Shown: positions 8,712-18,144 of the stretch, one piece after another
Position numbering within the stretch: position 1 is the first letter of the stretch
Layout: each line of letters begins with the position of its first letter
Assembly (NCBI RefSeq): GCF_002023715.1
Contig: NZ_MAHX01000016.1
Coordinates: 186,001-250,000, forward strand
Direction: 5' to 3'
DNA from: Elizabethkingia occulta
GTDB lineage: Bacteria > Bacteroidota > Bacteroidia > Flavobacteriales > Weeksellaceae
DNA length: 64,000 bases
Program-made: the position numbers and the translations under genes
The notes under the pieces: model-generated
The model's database searches: none
Told to the model about the DNA's origin: nothing
What the model saw: only the letters and a program-made list of their open reading frames with translations

Positions 8712-10319
8712 TTAATGCTGGAATCCTGTAATCTTTGCTTCGTCCAGATCGAGGCTTAATTCCTGCTTTCGAAGGACAGAATCGTCAAATTCATCCATTC
8801 TGCGAAGCTCGGAAAGTAACTTTCTCTGTTCCTTTATAATCTCTCTCCGGATTTCTGTTACCGATTTTACCGCATCACCATGAAAACTGTTGTTAATGCA
8901 CTTTAATCGATTTTCCAATAGTTCCAGATCTGCCTGCAATTGCATTTTTCGGTTATTGACCAAAGAATATTTTTTCACTTCTTCCGAATAGTTCTTATCC
9001 AGAGTATGCAGAGCAATTCTTTTTAATTTCCATAATATTCTTGTTTCCTGCTCTTCTTCAGACATAGTAGCCCCGACTTCTTTAATGTCAATATATTTCA
9101 AAATAATAGGCAATAAAAGCCCCTGTCCTACAAGGGTGAGCAGGATAATAATAAATGTTACAAAAATAATCATATCTCTGTGTGGGAAAGCTTCTCCTGA
9201 TGGTAATGCCAAAGGAATTGCCAGTGCTCCGGCAAGGGATACAACGCCCCGCATGGCTGCAAGGCTGAGTATAAAAGGTTCCCTCCAGTCCAAATGTTTG
9301 TCTTTTTTACGGATACTTTTAAATAATAAAGGCGGGAGATAGGTCCAGGTAAAGGTCCATACAAACCGGGTTAATACAATAGCTCCGCCAATGATTACGG
9401 CATAGCCTAAACCTGATTTTATAGCTTCCGGTGACATCTCATCTATGATAGCAGGCATTTGTAACCCTATCAGGATAAAGATAAAAGCATTCATCAGGAA
9501 TATAATTGTACTCCACACATTTACAGCCTGTATACGTGTTGTATGCGTCTGGAAACGATTAGAGTTATATGACATAACAAGTCCACCGGTGACAACAGCC
9601 AGAACCCCTGAATAATGGAAGTGTTCTGCAACAATATACATGATATATGGCGTAATCAGCGTAAATATAGTATCTATATCAGAGGTTGTTGGTAAAACTC
9701 TGAAAATCAGCATGAGCAGGAAAGCAATTACAAGACCGACAATTGCTCCCATAATAGCCATTGCAAAGAAATTTCCTATGGCTTCCTGCATTACAAACTG
9801 ACCTGTAAGTATAGCCGCCAGTGCAAACTTCATTACAATTAAACTCGACGCATCATTTATTAAGCTTTCCCCTTCCAGAATGCTAAGAGTTCTCTTAGGA
9901 ATCTTTAGGTGTTTTAAGATGGATGTAGCGGCAACAGCGTCCGGAGGGGAGTTAATCCCTCCCAGTAAGAACCCCATTGCTACAGTTATTCCCGGAATCA
10001 TATTAGAAGAGAGATAGGCTACCACTATAGATGTCAGAAAGACCAAACCAAATGCCAGTCCCAGAATGGGTCTTCTGAACCTTAGAAAGTCTTTCCATGA
10101 GGTATTCCATGCCGCTTCAAAAAGAATAGGAGGAAGGAAAATAAGGAAAACAATACTAGGATCTACCTGAAAAGTCGGTAAACCAGGGATAAAACTTATC
10201 AGAAGTCCGGCAACTGTAAGGAATATAGGATAGGCAATGCGGATCCTTTGTCCTAGCATTACCAGGAGCATTACGCCAAAGGCAATGCCTATTCCCCAGA
10301 GTAAATAGTTTTCGATCAT
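8712..10319 (-). CDS. CPA1 family Na+/H+ antiporter
   Basis: Integral membrane cation/proton antiporter of the monovalent cation:proton antiporter-1 type. About twelve hydrophobic segments fill residues 1-410. The conserved FLPPILFEAAW motif is near residue 60, and GGINSPPDAVA and ILEGESLINDASSL lie in the ion-binding core. A charged helical cytoplasmic tail rich in Glu, Lys and Arg covers the last 120 residues. It is a single-gene unit between two terminators. Ion specificity (Na+ or K+) cannot be read from sequence. Confidence 0.88.
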   Translation of the reverse strand: MIENYLLWGIGIAFGVMLLVMLGQRIRIAYPIFLTVAGLLISFIPGLPTFQVDPSIVFLIFLPPILFEAAWNTSWKDFLRFRRPILGLAFGLVFLTSIVVAYLSSNMIPGITVAMGFLLGGINSPPDAVAATSILKHLKIPKRTLSILEGESLINDASSLIVMKFALAAILTGQFVMQEAIGNFFAMAIMGAIVGLVIAFLLMLIFRVLPTTSDIDTIFTLITPYIMYIVAEHFHYSGVLAVVTGGLVMSYNSNRFQTHTTRIQAVNVWSTIIFLMNAFIFILIGLQMPAIIDEMSPEAIKSGLGYAVIIGGAIVLTRFVWTFTWTYLPPLLFKSIRKKDKHLDWREPFILSLAAMRGVVSLAGALAIPLALPSGEAFPHRDMIIFVTFIIILLTLVGQGLLLPIILKYIDIKEVGATMSEEEQETRILWKLKRIALHTLDKNYSEEVKKYSLVNNRKMQLQADLELLENRLKCINNSFHGDAVKSVTEIRREIIKEQRKLLSELRRMDEFDDSVLRKQELSLDLDEAKITGFQH

Positions 10320-10367
10320 TTGGTAGTTATATTAAATTGTGTGTTGGAAACAATAAAGAATTGACAT

Positions 10368-10375
10368 CAAAAATA
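10368..10375 (-). promoter_or_regulatory. Possible -7 box of the antiporter gene
   Basis: The minus strand reads TATTTTTG, matching the Bacteroidetes -7 consensus TAnnTTTG, about 50 bp ahead of the antiporter start. No TTTG was found at the right -33 distance, so the call rests on one box. Confidence 0.3.
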
Positions 10376-10434
10376 TGAAAAATTTCATTTATGGAAATAC
10401 CTTATTCTGATAGATAAATATAATAATTGTAACC

Positions 10435-10466
10435 AAAAAACGGGCGTTTCAATTGAAATGCCCGTT
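10435..10466 (-). terminator. Intrinsic terminator of the repeat lipoprotein gene
   Basis: On the minus strand, AACGGGCATTTC and GAAACGCCCG form a stem around an AATT centre, followed directly by six T. It lies 26 bp after the stop codon of the LEA-like lipoprotein gene. Confidence 0.75.
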
Positions 10467-10491
10467 ATGTCTTGTGAAAAAGAAGATTTGA

Positions 10492-10905
10492 TTATTTTTT
10501 TAACTCTTCTTTAGCAGCTGTTGCAGCTCTGTCTATTTTATCACCTGCTTTTTGAGCACCCTGCTTAATATCTTTACCTGCCTTGTCTACAGCGTCACCA
10601 GTCTTATGAGCAGCATCTTTCACTGCATCGCCAGTCTTGTTAGCGGCGTCTTTTACTGCATCGCCGGTTTTATCAGCTGCATTTTTTATTGCATCACCCG
10701 TTTTGTTAGCCGCATTTTCTACTTTGTCCCCGGCTTTCTGAACGTCTTCTTTTACTTTCGTGCTATCTAATTTAGTTTCAGTAGTTGTAGTCGTTGTAAC
10801 TGTGCCAGAATCTGTAGATTTAGTCTCAGTAGTTGTAGTTTCTTTTTTGCAAGAAGTCAAAGCCAGTGCAGAGAATACTGCTACACCTAAAATTGTTTTT
10901 TTCAT
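10492..10905 (-). CDS. Lipoprotein with 11-residue LEA-like repeats
   Basis: Predicted lipoprotein: a short signal peptide ends in the lipobox LTSC with Cys19. A Thr/Glu/Lys-rich linker (about 20-55) follows, then a highly charged alanine-rich helix of 11-residue repeats of the type AANKTGDAVKD over about 60-125. The repeat spacing and composition resemble group 3 LEA and YtxH-like proteins, which form amphipathic helices and are often linked to desiccation or osmotic stress. That role here is inference. The gene is monocistronic, with its own terminator. Confidence 0.75.
   Translation of the reverse strand: MKKTILGVAVFSALALTSCKKETTTTETKSTDSGTVTTTTTTETKLDSTKVKEDVQKAGDKVENAANKTGDAIKNAADKTGDAVKDAANKTGDAVKDAAHKTGDAVDKAGKDIKQGAQKAGDKIDRAATAAKEELKK
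10592..10723 (-). repeat. Four tandem 33-bp coding repeats
   Basis: Four consecutive 33-bp units begin at 10592, 10625, 10658 and 10691 (plus-strand readings gcgtcacc, gcatcgcc, gcatcgcc, gcatcacc). A degenerate fifth unit follows at 10724-10756. Each encodes an 11-residue helical repeat of the lipoprotein. The unit size keeps frame, so copy number can change without breaking the gene. Confidence 0.85.
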
Positions 10906-10956
10906 ATTTAGTTGATTAAATGTTTGAGATGTGAATTTAACGTAAAAAAATGATAT

Positions 10957-11940
10957 TTATTTCACTTTAAAAGAAGAAATTACAGGGAAGTGATCAGAAA
11001 TTTTTAATTCTCGGTCTACAGTATAACCTGTAGGCTTTATTGCCGGGCTGCTGAAGAGATAATCTATACGAATTGGAAATTTGTAATCGTGAAAACTTGT
11101 AGCAGATCCAGAACCTGCATCCATAAATGCATCATTAAGGTTTTTGCTTAAATGGTAATATTCATACGAGCTTGGTACAGAATTGAAATCGCCACCCAGG
11201 ATAACAGGATAGGGGGAGTTTTGTACAAATTCCCGCACAGCAGCAACCTGGTCTTGGTGAATTCTGAAACTTTCCGCCATTCGGGAACCCAAAATTTTTG
11301 CTTTTTCTTCATTGATTTTATTGTCACCAGTTGGACGAAGCATGTCTTTTTTTAAATAAAAAGGCTCAAGATAAACATTAATAAAACGGATGGTTTTTCC
11401 ATTTATATTGATATCTGCATACAGAGCATGTCCATTGCTGCCATCCTTTATAATTTCACCCTGATTTTTCACCGGATATTTAGAATATATAGCGACAACT
11501 TGTTCCTCTACAACATGTTTAAACCCGGTAATAGAAAGAGATTCTTTATTGTGATAGCCTTTTTCCTGAAAAAAGATAACATCAGGAGCTTCGCCTTCCA
11601 AAAAGGATTTTAAGGCAGGAAGATCCTGTCCGCCATGAATATTGTAGGTGACAACTTTTAAATTTCCTACTCCAGAAACGGGGCTGTAATTAACCCATCT
11701 TCTGATAGGGTTGAAAAAGAAAAGAAGACCAATAAGGAAAAATATAGCTCTCTTTTTCCAGGTAGCAATCCATACAATAGTAAGTACAATGTATGCGATT
11801 ATAAGCGGTGGAAATACTAACGGGACAAAATTAAACCACTTAAAAACCTTAGGTGGTATAAAACTGTTGAGCAACATTGCAGCAAGGGCAAAAAATAGCA
11901 CCAAGTGCAATAATGTAAGTATAAGTCGAATAACTTTCAT
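10957..11940 (-). CDS. Membrane-anchored endonuclease/exonuclease/phosphatase family protein
   Basis: Two or three hydrophobic segments (residues 5-90) precede an EEP domain (about 93-327). The domain shows VVTYNIHGG, an FFQEKG metal-binding Glu, the ILGGDFNSVP block, RIDYLFSSP and the terminal SDHFPVIS motif with the catalytic His. EEP enzymes hydrolyse phosphodiester or phosphomonoester bonds in nucleic acids or lipids; the substrate here is unknown. Its start overlaps the rhomboid stop by 4 bp (ATGA), so it is translationally coupled in the mutL-rhomboid-EEP operon. Confidence 0.85.
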   Translation of the reverse strand: MKVIRLILTLLHLVLFFALAAMLLNSFIPPKVFKWFNFVPLVFPPLIIAYIVLTIVWIATWKKRAIFFLIGLLFFFNPIRRWVNYSPVSGVGNLKVVTYNIHGGQDLPALKSFLEGEAPDVIFFQEKGYHNKESLSITGFKHVVEEQVVAIYSKYPVKNQGEIIKDGSNGHALYADININGKTIRFINVYLEPFYLKKDMLRPTGDNKINEEKAKILGSRMAESFRIHQDQVAAVREFVQNSPYPVILGGDFNSVPSSYEYYHLSKNLNDAFMDAGSGSATSFHDYKFPIRIDYLFSSPAIKPTGYTVDRELKISDHFPVISSFKVK

Positions 11941-12701
11941 CGGCGATCTATCCTGAATCTGTTTTTAGTCCAAATTTTGATCAGGATAAAAGCAATAACT
12001 GCGCCACCAAGGTGTGCGAAGTGTGCAACATTATCTCCCTGAGAATCTCTCACACCCAAGAAAAACTCAACGATGATAAGGAAAGGCATTAGATACTTAG
12101 CTTTAATAGGAATTGGCGGGATAAGCATCATAATCTTAGCATCCGGATAAAGCATGGCAAATGCCACTAAAAGTCCATAGATAGCTCCCGAAGCACCCAC
12201 CATAGGTGTTATTAAATATCCGAAAAGTTCTTTAACTTCCTCCGGATTTCCTCTGAAAGTTGCATTTGTAGTATCATTTATCAGGTTACCATTAATACCG
12301 AGTTTTGAAAGGTGAAAAAGCTGTTCGATATCTGTTCCCTGTGCAACAAGGCTCTTAATAAGGCTGTCTACCTGGATATAATTAACAACGTTAAATAGAA
12401 CATAAGCACCAATGCCACATACAAAATAGAATATAGCATACTTTTTTGGCCCTAAAGTCATTTCAATAGCAGACCCGAAAGACCACAGCGCTATCATATT
12501 GAATAAGATATGTGCAAACCCACCATGCATAAACATGTGAGTAATAACCTGATAAAATTGGAAGTTAGGCGATCCCGGGAAAAAAGCTCCCAGAACGACT
12601 TCTAAATTTACTCCTAGTGATTGTATAAGATAAGTAGCTGCAAAGAGCAGGACATTAACGATCAATAGGGTTTTGGTAATAGGTGGAATATATCTTTGCA
12701 T
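11937..12701 (-). CDS. Rhomboid family intramembrane serine protease
   Basis: Polytopic protease that cleaves transmembrane substrates inside the bilayer. Six or so hydrophobic segments are visible. The loop HMFMHGGFAHILFNM (about 55-69), the catalytic Ser171 in GASGAIYG and the catalytic His230 in AHFAHLGGA complete the rhomboid dyad. A non-membrane insert of about 50 residues (111-160) lies between helices. It is placed 5 bp after mutL and overlaps the EEP gene. Confidence 0.92.
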   Translation of the reverse strand: MQRYIPPITKTLLIVNVLLFAATYLIQSLGVNLEVVLGAFFPGSPNFQFYQVITHMFMHGGFAHILFNMIALWSFGSAIEMTLGPKKYAIFYFVCGIGAYVLFNVVNYIQVDSLIKSLVAQGTDIEQLFHLSKLGINGNLINDTTNATFRGNPEEVKELFGYLITPMVGASGAIYGLLVAFAMLYPDAKIMMLIPPIPIKAKYLMPFLIIVEFFLGVRDSQGDNVAHFAHLGGAVIAFILIKIWTKNRFRIDRR

Positions 12702-12706
12702 ATTTT

Positions 12707-14482
12707 TTACATTTTAAGTTTATTTTTCAGCTCTTCAATAGGAAGCTCTATATAACACTTCTTTTTATTGTGATTGTATTCCGGGAATCCCAATGCTGAA
12801 AAATCTTGAATAAGGCTTTCTACGTCTTCTTTCTGATGGAAGTCGAAGTTGGATTTAGATTGTAATTTTACCTGTTTGCTTTCAAAGAATTCAAAAAAGT
12901 CTAAGCTTTCGTCTTCATATTCTGCAAAAATTTTCTGTAAAAGAGGAATAACATCTTTGTCCGATAAGTCTTCCGGTACAGCATGAACATGTAATATATG
13001 CTCACTTGCATCCAGATTCATATCAAAACCTATTTTAATCAACTTCTCACGAACCGCCAGGTATGTCATTTTTTCTATTTCATTAAGATAAATCTCGTGA
13101 GAGAATAATAACTTCTGGCTATGTGTCTGAGAGGTTTTTTTCTTTTGTTTTCTTTCATAGAGTACCAATTGATGCATTCTGCCCAAATCAAGCATCAATG
13201 TCTTATTGTGATGATTGTAAAGCCAGAAACCATTAGGAAGGCGCATTAGCTCATCCTCGGTATCATCTTCATCAAATAAGTTGATTTTTGAGGGCGAAGG
13301 AGAGACACTGGTTTGATACATCTCTGTAAGACTAACTATTTCCTGTGGTTTCGGGGTGGTAGTTTCCTCCCGAAAAGGATTATAATTGCGGTCTACCTGA
13401 ATAGTTGGGATTACAACTCTGTCACTAGGTGAACGGGAAACAATCATTTCATCATGCATAGGTTCTCTGTCAAAATCCAGACTTGGTGAAATGTTATAAA
13501 TCCCGAGAGATCTTTTGATAGAGGAACGCAGCATGGCGAAAATAACGTTTTCATCTTCAAATTTCACCTCAGTTTTCTGTGGATGAATGTTTACATCTAT
13601 TTTCTCCGGATCTATTTCTAGAAACAGGAAATAGCTCGGGATATACTGAGGTTGTAAAAGTCCTTCGAACGCTTCCTGAACTGCGCGGGAAAGATAAGGA
13701 CTCTTAAAGTAACGGCCATTAACAAAGAAAAACTGTTCACCTCGGTTCTTTCTTGCAGCTTCTGGCTTTCCTACATATCCGTTAAGCCTTACCCAGTCTG
13801 TTTCTTCTTTAATTGGAACTAAAAGGGAGTGCAAACGTCTTCCGAAAATATCAACGATTCTCTGTAATTCTGTACTTTTCCGTAAACGGAATACTTCAGA
13901 ATCATTATTGTAAAGTGAAAATTCTAATCCCGGATGTGCGAGAGCAACACGTTGGAATTCATCCATTATATGACGAATTTCAACATTGTCCGACTTTAAG
14001 AACTTTCTTCTTGCAGGAACATTGTAGAAAAGATTTTTTACAGCAAAATTACTTCCGTCTGTACTTTGCACAGGTTCCTGTTCAATCAGTTCTCCTCCGT
14101 GGATCATAATATGTGTTCCGTAGGAAGTGTCTGCCTGTTTGGTTTTAAGATCTATCTGAGCAACAGCTGCAATAGATGCTAAAGCTTCACCCCTGAAACC
14201 TTTAGTAGCAATTCGGAAAATATCTTCCGTTGTTCTTATTTTGGAAGTGGCATGACGCTCAAAAGCTAATCTGGCATCTGTAGCCGACATTCCGCTTCCG
14301 TTATCTACAACCTGCACCAGAGTCCGGCCACCATCCTTCACAATTAGTTCTATGGACGTTGCACCAGCATCTATAGCATTCTCCAAAAGCTCTTTAACGA
14401 TGGATGCAGGTCTCTGCACCACTTCGCCGGCGGCAATCTGGTTCGCTACATGATCGGGAAGGAGTCTAATGATATCAGGCAT
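12707..14482 (-). CDS. mutL: DNA mismatch repair protein MutL
   Basis: GHKL ATPase that links MutS mismatch recognition to strand incision. The N-terminal motifs [19 protein letters not shown] and [13 protein letters not shown] are all present, as are [11 protein letters not shown] and the [11 protein letters not shown] block. The C-terminal dimerisation domain is present but less conserved. I did not see a clear DQHAxxER endonuclease motif: the equivalent stretch reads [16 protein letters not shown], so nickase activity is uncertain. The 591-residue length is normal. Confidence 0.94.
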   Translation of the reverse strand: MPDIIRLLPDHVANQIAAGEVVQRPASIVKELLENAIDAGATSIELIVKDGGRTLVQVVDNGSGMSATDARLAFERHATSKIRTTEDIFRIATKGFRGEALASIAAVAQIDLKTKQADTSYGTHIMIHGGELIEQEPVQSTDGSNFAVKNLFYNVPARRKFLKSDNVEIRHIMDEFQRVALAHPGLEFSLYNNDSEVFRLRKSTELQRIVDIFGRRLHSLLVPIKEETDWVRLNGYVGKPEAARKNRGEQFFFVNGRYFKSPYLSRAVQEAFEGLLQPQYIPSYFLFLEIDPEKIDVNIHPQKTEVKFEDENVIFAMLRSSIKRSLGIYNISPSLDFDREPMHDEMIVSRSPSDRVVIPTIQVDRNYNPFREETTTPKPQEIVSLTEMYQTSVSPSPSKINLFDEDDTEDELMRLPNGFWLYNHHNKTLMLDLGRMHQLVLYERKQKKKTSQTHSQKLLFSHEIYLNEIEKMTYLAVREKLIKIGFDMNLDASEHILHVHAVPEDLSDKDVIPLLQKIFAEYEDESLDFFEFFESKQVKLQSKSNFDFHQKEDVESLIQDFSALGFPEYNHNKKKCYIELPIEELKNKLKM

Positions 14483-14506
14483 TGTAGATTTTTATTTTTC
14501 TAATGT

Positions 14507-14514
14507 CAAAAATA
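14507..14514 (-). promoter_or_regulatory. mutL: Possible -7 box of mutL
   Basis: The minus strand reads TATTTTTG, a full match to TAnnTTTG, 24 bp upstream of the mutL start. No good -33 TTTG partner was seen. Confidence 0.3.
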
Positions 14515-14620
14515 CATATAAGATTTTGGAAAAAAAATTTCATTTTCGGTAAAATTAGTATTCTGAAACGGAAAAGGAGTACTAATTAGTATCTAAATAA
14601 TAATGACTTTTATGAAAAAA

Positions 14621-14651
14621 TTGAAAGAACTCCCTAAAAAACTTATTTTTG
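14621..14651 (+). promoter_or_regulatory. glyS: Predicted promoter of glyS
   Basis: TTG (14621-14623), a 20-bp spacer and TATTTTTG (14644-14651) fit the Bacteroidetes promoter consensus. The -7 box ends 16 bp before the glyS ATG, implying a very short leader. Confidence 0.55.
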
Positions 14652-14667
14652 CACTTTAAATAATATT

Positions 14668-16209
14668 ATGGCTAAACAGGAAGACGTTTTCAAGAAGGTG
14701 ATTTCTCACGCGAAAGAGTATGGTTTTATATTTCCGTCAAGTGAAATTTATGACGGACTTTCTGCAATCTATGACTACGGACAGAATGGTGCTGAGCTGA
14801 AAAACAATATCAAGCAGTATTGGTGGAAAGCAATGGTACAACTGAACGAAAACATTGTGGGAATCGATTCAGCAATCTTTATGCACCCTACAATCTGGAA
14901 AGCTTCCGGACACGTAGACGCTTTCAATGATCCATTAATTGATAATAAAGATTCTAAAAAACGTTTCCGTGCAGATGTTCTGGTGGAAGACTATTGTGCG
15001 AAATTAGAAGATAAAGCTCAGAAAGAGATAGATAAAGCAGCAAAACGTTTCGGCGAAGCTTTTGATAAAGATCAGTTTGAAGCTACAAACCCAAGAGTAA
15101 TAGAGTACAGAGAGAAGCAGAAAACAATTCTGTCCCGTCTGGCAAAATCTCTTGAAAATGAAGATCTGGCAGATGTGAAATCTCTGATTGAAGAATTGGA
15201 AATTGCAGATCCGGATACAGGTTCTAAAAACTGGACAGAAGTAAGACAATTTAATCTGATGTTTGGTACTAAGCTTGGTGCTACTACAGAAACAGCAATG
15301 GATCTTTATCTTCGTCCGGAAACAGCACAAGGTATTTTTGTAAATTACCTGAACGTTCAGAAAACTTCCCGCCATAAGCTTCCTTTTGGTATTGCCCAAA
15401 TAGGTAAAGCATTCCGTAACGAAATTGTAGCAAGACAATTTATCTTCAGAATGCGTGAGTTCGAACAAATGGAAATGCAATTCTTTGTACCTCCCGGAAC
15501 AGAGCTTGAATATTATGAAAAATGGAAACAAACCCGTTTGAAATGGCACCTGGCTTTAGGTCTTGGTGAAGAGAATTACAAATTCCACGATCATGAAAAA
15601 TTAGCGCACTATGCAAATGCTGCGGCTGATATAGAGTTTAAATTCCCATTTGGATTCAAAGAATTGGAGGGTATTCACAGCAGAACTGATTTTGACCTTT
15701 CTGCACATGAGAAATTCTCTGGTAAAAAACTACAATATTTTGATCCGGAAAGAAATGAAAGCTATGTACCATACGTAGTGGAAACTTCCGTAGGTCTGGA
15801 CAGATTATTCCTTTCTATCCTTTCTCACTGTCTGAAAGATGAAGCACTTGAGGACGGATCTGAGAGAACAGTTCTTTCTCTTCCTCCAGCTTTAGCACCA
15901 GTAAAAGCAGCTATTCTTCCGCTAATGAAGAAAGATGGTTTAGGTGAGTATGCTGAAAAAATCTTTAACGATCTTAAATTTGACTTCAATCTTATTTATG
16001 AGGATAAAGATAGTATAGGTAAGCGTTACAGAAGAAATGATGCTTTAGGAACGCCATTCTGTATTACAATTGATCATGATTCATTAAACGATCATACTGT
16101 AACACTTAGAGACAGAGATACAATGCAACAGGAGAGAGTTCCGGTTTCTGAACTAAGAAGAATTATCGATGATAAGGTTAATTTCAGAAATCTTTTGAGT
16201 AAAATATAA
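14668..16209 (+). CDS. glyS: Glycine--tRNA ligase (dimeric type)
   Basis: Class II aminoacyl-tRNA synthetase of the single-chain dimeric type, charging tRNA-Gly. The N-terminal GFIFPSSEIYDGLSAIYDYG and LRPETAQGIFVNY (motif 1/2 region) are diagnostic. The FRNEI motif 2 Arg, the FEQMEMQFF block and the C-terminal anticodon-binding domain (about 400-513, with ALGTPFCITID) are also visible. A single-gene unit with its own promoter and terminator. Confidence 0.96.
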   Translation: MAKQEDVFKKVISHAKEYGFIFPSSEIYDGLSAIYDYGQNGAELKNNIKQYWWKAMVQLNENIVGIDSAIFMHPTIWKASGHVDAFNDPLIDNKDSKKRFRADVLVEDYCAKLEDKAQKEIDKAAKRFGEAFDKDQFEATNPRVIEYREKQKTILSRLAKSLENEDLADVKSLIEELEIADPDTGSKNWTEVRQFNLMFGTKLGATTETAMDLYLRPETAQGIFVNYLNVQKTSRHKLPFGIAQIGKAFRNEIVARQFIFRMREFEQMEMQFFVPPGTELEYYEKWKQTRLKWHLALGLGEENYKFHDHEKLAHYANAAADIEFKFPFGFKELEGIHSRTDFDLSAHEKFSGKKLQYFDPERNESYVPYVVETSVGLDRLFLSILSHCLKDEALEDGSERTVLSLPPALAPVKAAILPLMKKDGLGEYAEKIFNDLKFDFNLIYEDKDSIGKRYRRNDALGTPFCITIDHDSLNDHTVTLRDRDTMQQERVPVSELRRIIDDKVNFRNLLSKI

Positions 16210-16227
16210 TCTTAACGATATAAGTAT

Positions 16228-16262
16228 AAAGCCCTTACAAATACTGTAAGGGCTTTTTTATT
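16228..16262 (+). terminator. Intrinsic terminator after glyS
   Basis: A 12-bp stem, AAAGCCCTTACA / TGTAAGGGCTTT, with a 5-nt loop is followed by a T-rich tail. It lies 18 bp after the glyS stop codon. Confidence 0.85.
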
Positions 16263-16422
16263 TTACTAGAGAAATGTCGGGTTATTTACCTTGTTGTAAA
16301 ATAGTTTTAAGAAATCTTTAAGCATCATTAATTTTATTTAATAATGGCTTTTTTACGTGGGACAGAGGATAGAAAACTTTCACGGAATGAGAATATCTCC
16401 TATATTTGCTAAAAGAAATAGT

Positions 16423-18108
16423 ATGGTAAATTCAAGAGCGAGAGAAACGACAGAGGCTATCGAGCGTATCTATGTTTCCATGCGACACTTATTCTACAGA
16501 GGGTTTTTCAAACCTGGAGGTATTTCCGGAGAAGCATTACGAAAACTTTTAATGATCATTCAACCAGAGATCTACGGTAGTATGGGGAATCCCAACAAAG
16601 TAGAGCTTAATGGTCTTTTATATGTTTTGGACAGACTTCCGGAAGGAATAGAAGAATGTGCTTTCATTCATTTAACTTCAGATGAAGGCTTCGAAAAAGG
16701 AAGCTTTGACCCTATAGTTCCTAAGAAACGTCGAAGAAATTGTTATCGTATAGATGAACACCAAATGAACATTGAAGTTCTTTTGGGAAGATCAGAGATT
16801 TATGATATTCTAACTCACCTTACATTCTTATATCTTGAAGCGGATAAAATACGTGATATTGGCTTCGATATGAATGAAGGCGGGCGTCCTAAGCGTGTTT
16901 GGAAAATTATTGAAGAGGTTGCATTAGGAGAGAAAAAGTTTTCCAGAAAGGAAAAAGAAGTGGCATTGGTTCATCTTTCAGCATTGCTGGGCAGACCGTT
17001 TGATGAAACTTTAGAAGCATATAATAACTTCGGAGACGATGATAACCCAGATCGTTTATTCAAGATTATTTACTGGTTGGGTCAGATAAGTCTTGATGAC
17101 TGGAAGGAAAGCAGAGAACGTGAAATTTATTTCAGTTCAATCCTTCAGGAGCGTGTGGGGCATCACTTCTTTGGTGAAAAATGGGCGAATAATGTAAAGA
17201 GAGTTTTGGTGGAAAATAACCTTCATGAAAGACCTTTACATATAATAAGTGCCAATATGCACAGTGTGCAGAATATGCTTTTTGCAAATGATGCACTGAA
17301 CAAAAAAGTTACAAAAGAAGTAGATTATCTTCTGTATCAGAAAATAAGTAACACAAAAGAGCTTAGAGATAAGATATCAGATTATGCTCAGAATAAAAGT
17401 GTTATCTACATAGATGATGACAGTGGAAGTAATATCGATGTTCAGATCATTGATCTTGCCAAAACTGATCTTAAAAACAGTCCGCTGGGACACTATAAGT
17501 ATTCCGGAGACGATGTTATTATGGTCTTTGATTATGCTTTTGGAGAACAGGCTTTTGAGGTAATGGATGAGTTGCTTCGTCCATTTGAAACAAATAACAT
17601 TACATTTAAAATGAATGTAAAATCTGTTTCTGTAATGGGTAAAGCAGGTATTCTTACCGGAGGCAAGGGGGATATTATGATTCCTACATCTCATATTTTT
17701 GAGGGAACTGCAGATAACTATGTTTTCAAAAATGCATTGAGCAAAGATGACTTTAACGACAACGAGCTGAAGGCATTCGAAGGAAGCATGATCACGGTTT
17801 TGGGAACTTCACTTCAGAATAAAGATATCCTTTCTTACTTTATGACAACTTCATGGAAAGCTGTAGGGCTGGAAATGGAAGGTGCACATTATCAGAAAGC
17901 AATTCAGATTGCATCTAAAATCAGAAATCACATTGAAGAAGATTTGTTTGTAATCTATGCTTATTATGCATCGGATAACCCACTGGAAACAGGTAGTACA
18001 CTATCTTCCGGAGGATTGGGTCTTACAGGTGTAAAACCGACATATCTGATAACATTAAGAATTCTGGAAAAGATTATTGAAAAAGCGAACCAGAAGAAAG
18101 CTAAATAA
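16423..18108 (+). CDS. DUF6909-type protein with nucleosidase-like C-terminal region
   Basis: Large cytosolic protein that I associate with the Bacteroidetes family DUF6909; its function is not established. Residues are counted from the chosen ATG. The N-terminal part is helical (RARETTEAIERIYVSM, then RGFFKPGG). The C-terminal third has GILTGGKGDIMIPTS, TVLGTSLQN and VGLEMEGAHY, which resemble the phosphate/ribose-binding and MEGA motifs of nucleoside phosphorylases and MTA/SAH nucleosidases. An in-frame GTG at 16357 and an ATG at 16387 would lengthen it. I prefer 16423 because a TATATTTG box sits at 16401-16408, inside the longer versions, and the conserved part begins there. Confidence 0.7.
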   Translation: MVNSRARETTEAIERIYVSMRHLFYRGFFKPGGISGEALRKLLMIIQPEIYGSMGNPNKVELNGLLYVLDRLPEGIEECAFIHLTSDEGFEKGSFDPIVPKKRRRNCYRIDEHQMNIEVLLGRSEIYDILTHLTFLYLEADKIRDIGFDMNEGGRPKRVWKIIEEVALGEKKFSRKEKEVALVHLSALLGRPFDETLEAYNNFGDDDNPDRLFKIIYWLGQISLDDWKESREREIYFSSILQERVGHHFFGEKWANNVKRVLVENNLHERPLHIISANMHSVQNMLFANDALNKKVTKEVDYLLYQKISNTKELRDKISDYAQNKSVIYIDDDSGSNIDVQIIDLAKTDLKNSPLGHYKYSGDDVIMVFDYAFGEQAFEVMDELLRPFETNNITFKMNVKSVSVMGKAGILTGGKGDIMIPTSHIFEGTADNYVFKNALSKDDFNDNELKAFEGSMITVLGTSLQNKDILSYFMTTSWKAVGLEMEGAHYQKAIQIASKIRNHIEEDLFVIYAYYASDNPLETGSTLSSGGLGLTGVKPTYLITLRILEKIIEKANQKKAK

Positions 18109-18111
18109 ACT

Positions 18112-18142
18112 AAAAACTCCCTGAAATTTCAGGGAGTTTTTA
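18112..18142. terminator. Bidirectional intrinsic terminator
   Basis: AAAAACTCCCTGAAA and TTTCAGGGAGTTTTT form a near-perfect palindrome, T-rich at the right end and A-rich at the left. It serves the convergent genes that end at 18108 (plus) and 18145 (minus). Confidence 0.85.
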
Positions 18143-18144
18143 GT

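Noticed and set aside
15004-15549. 181-residue open frame opposite glyS
   Set aside because: Cys/Phe/Leu-rich shadow of a housekeeping gene, with no recognisable domain.
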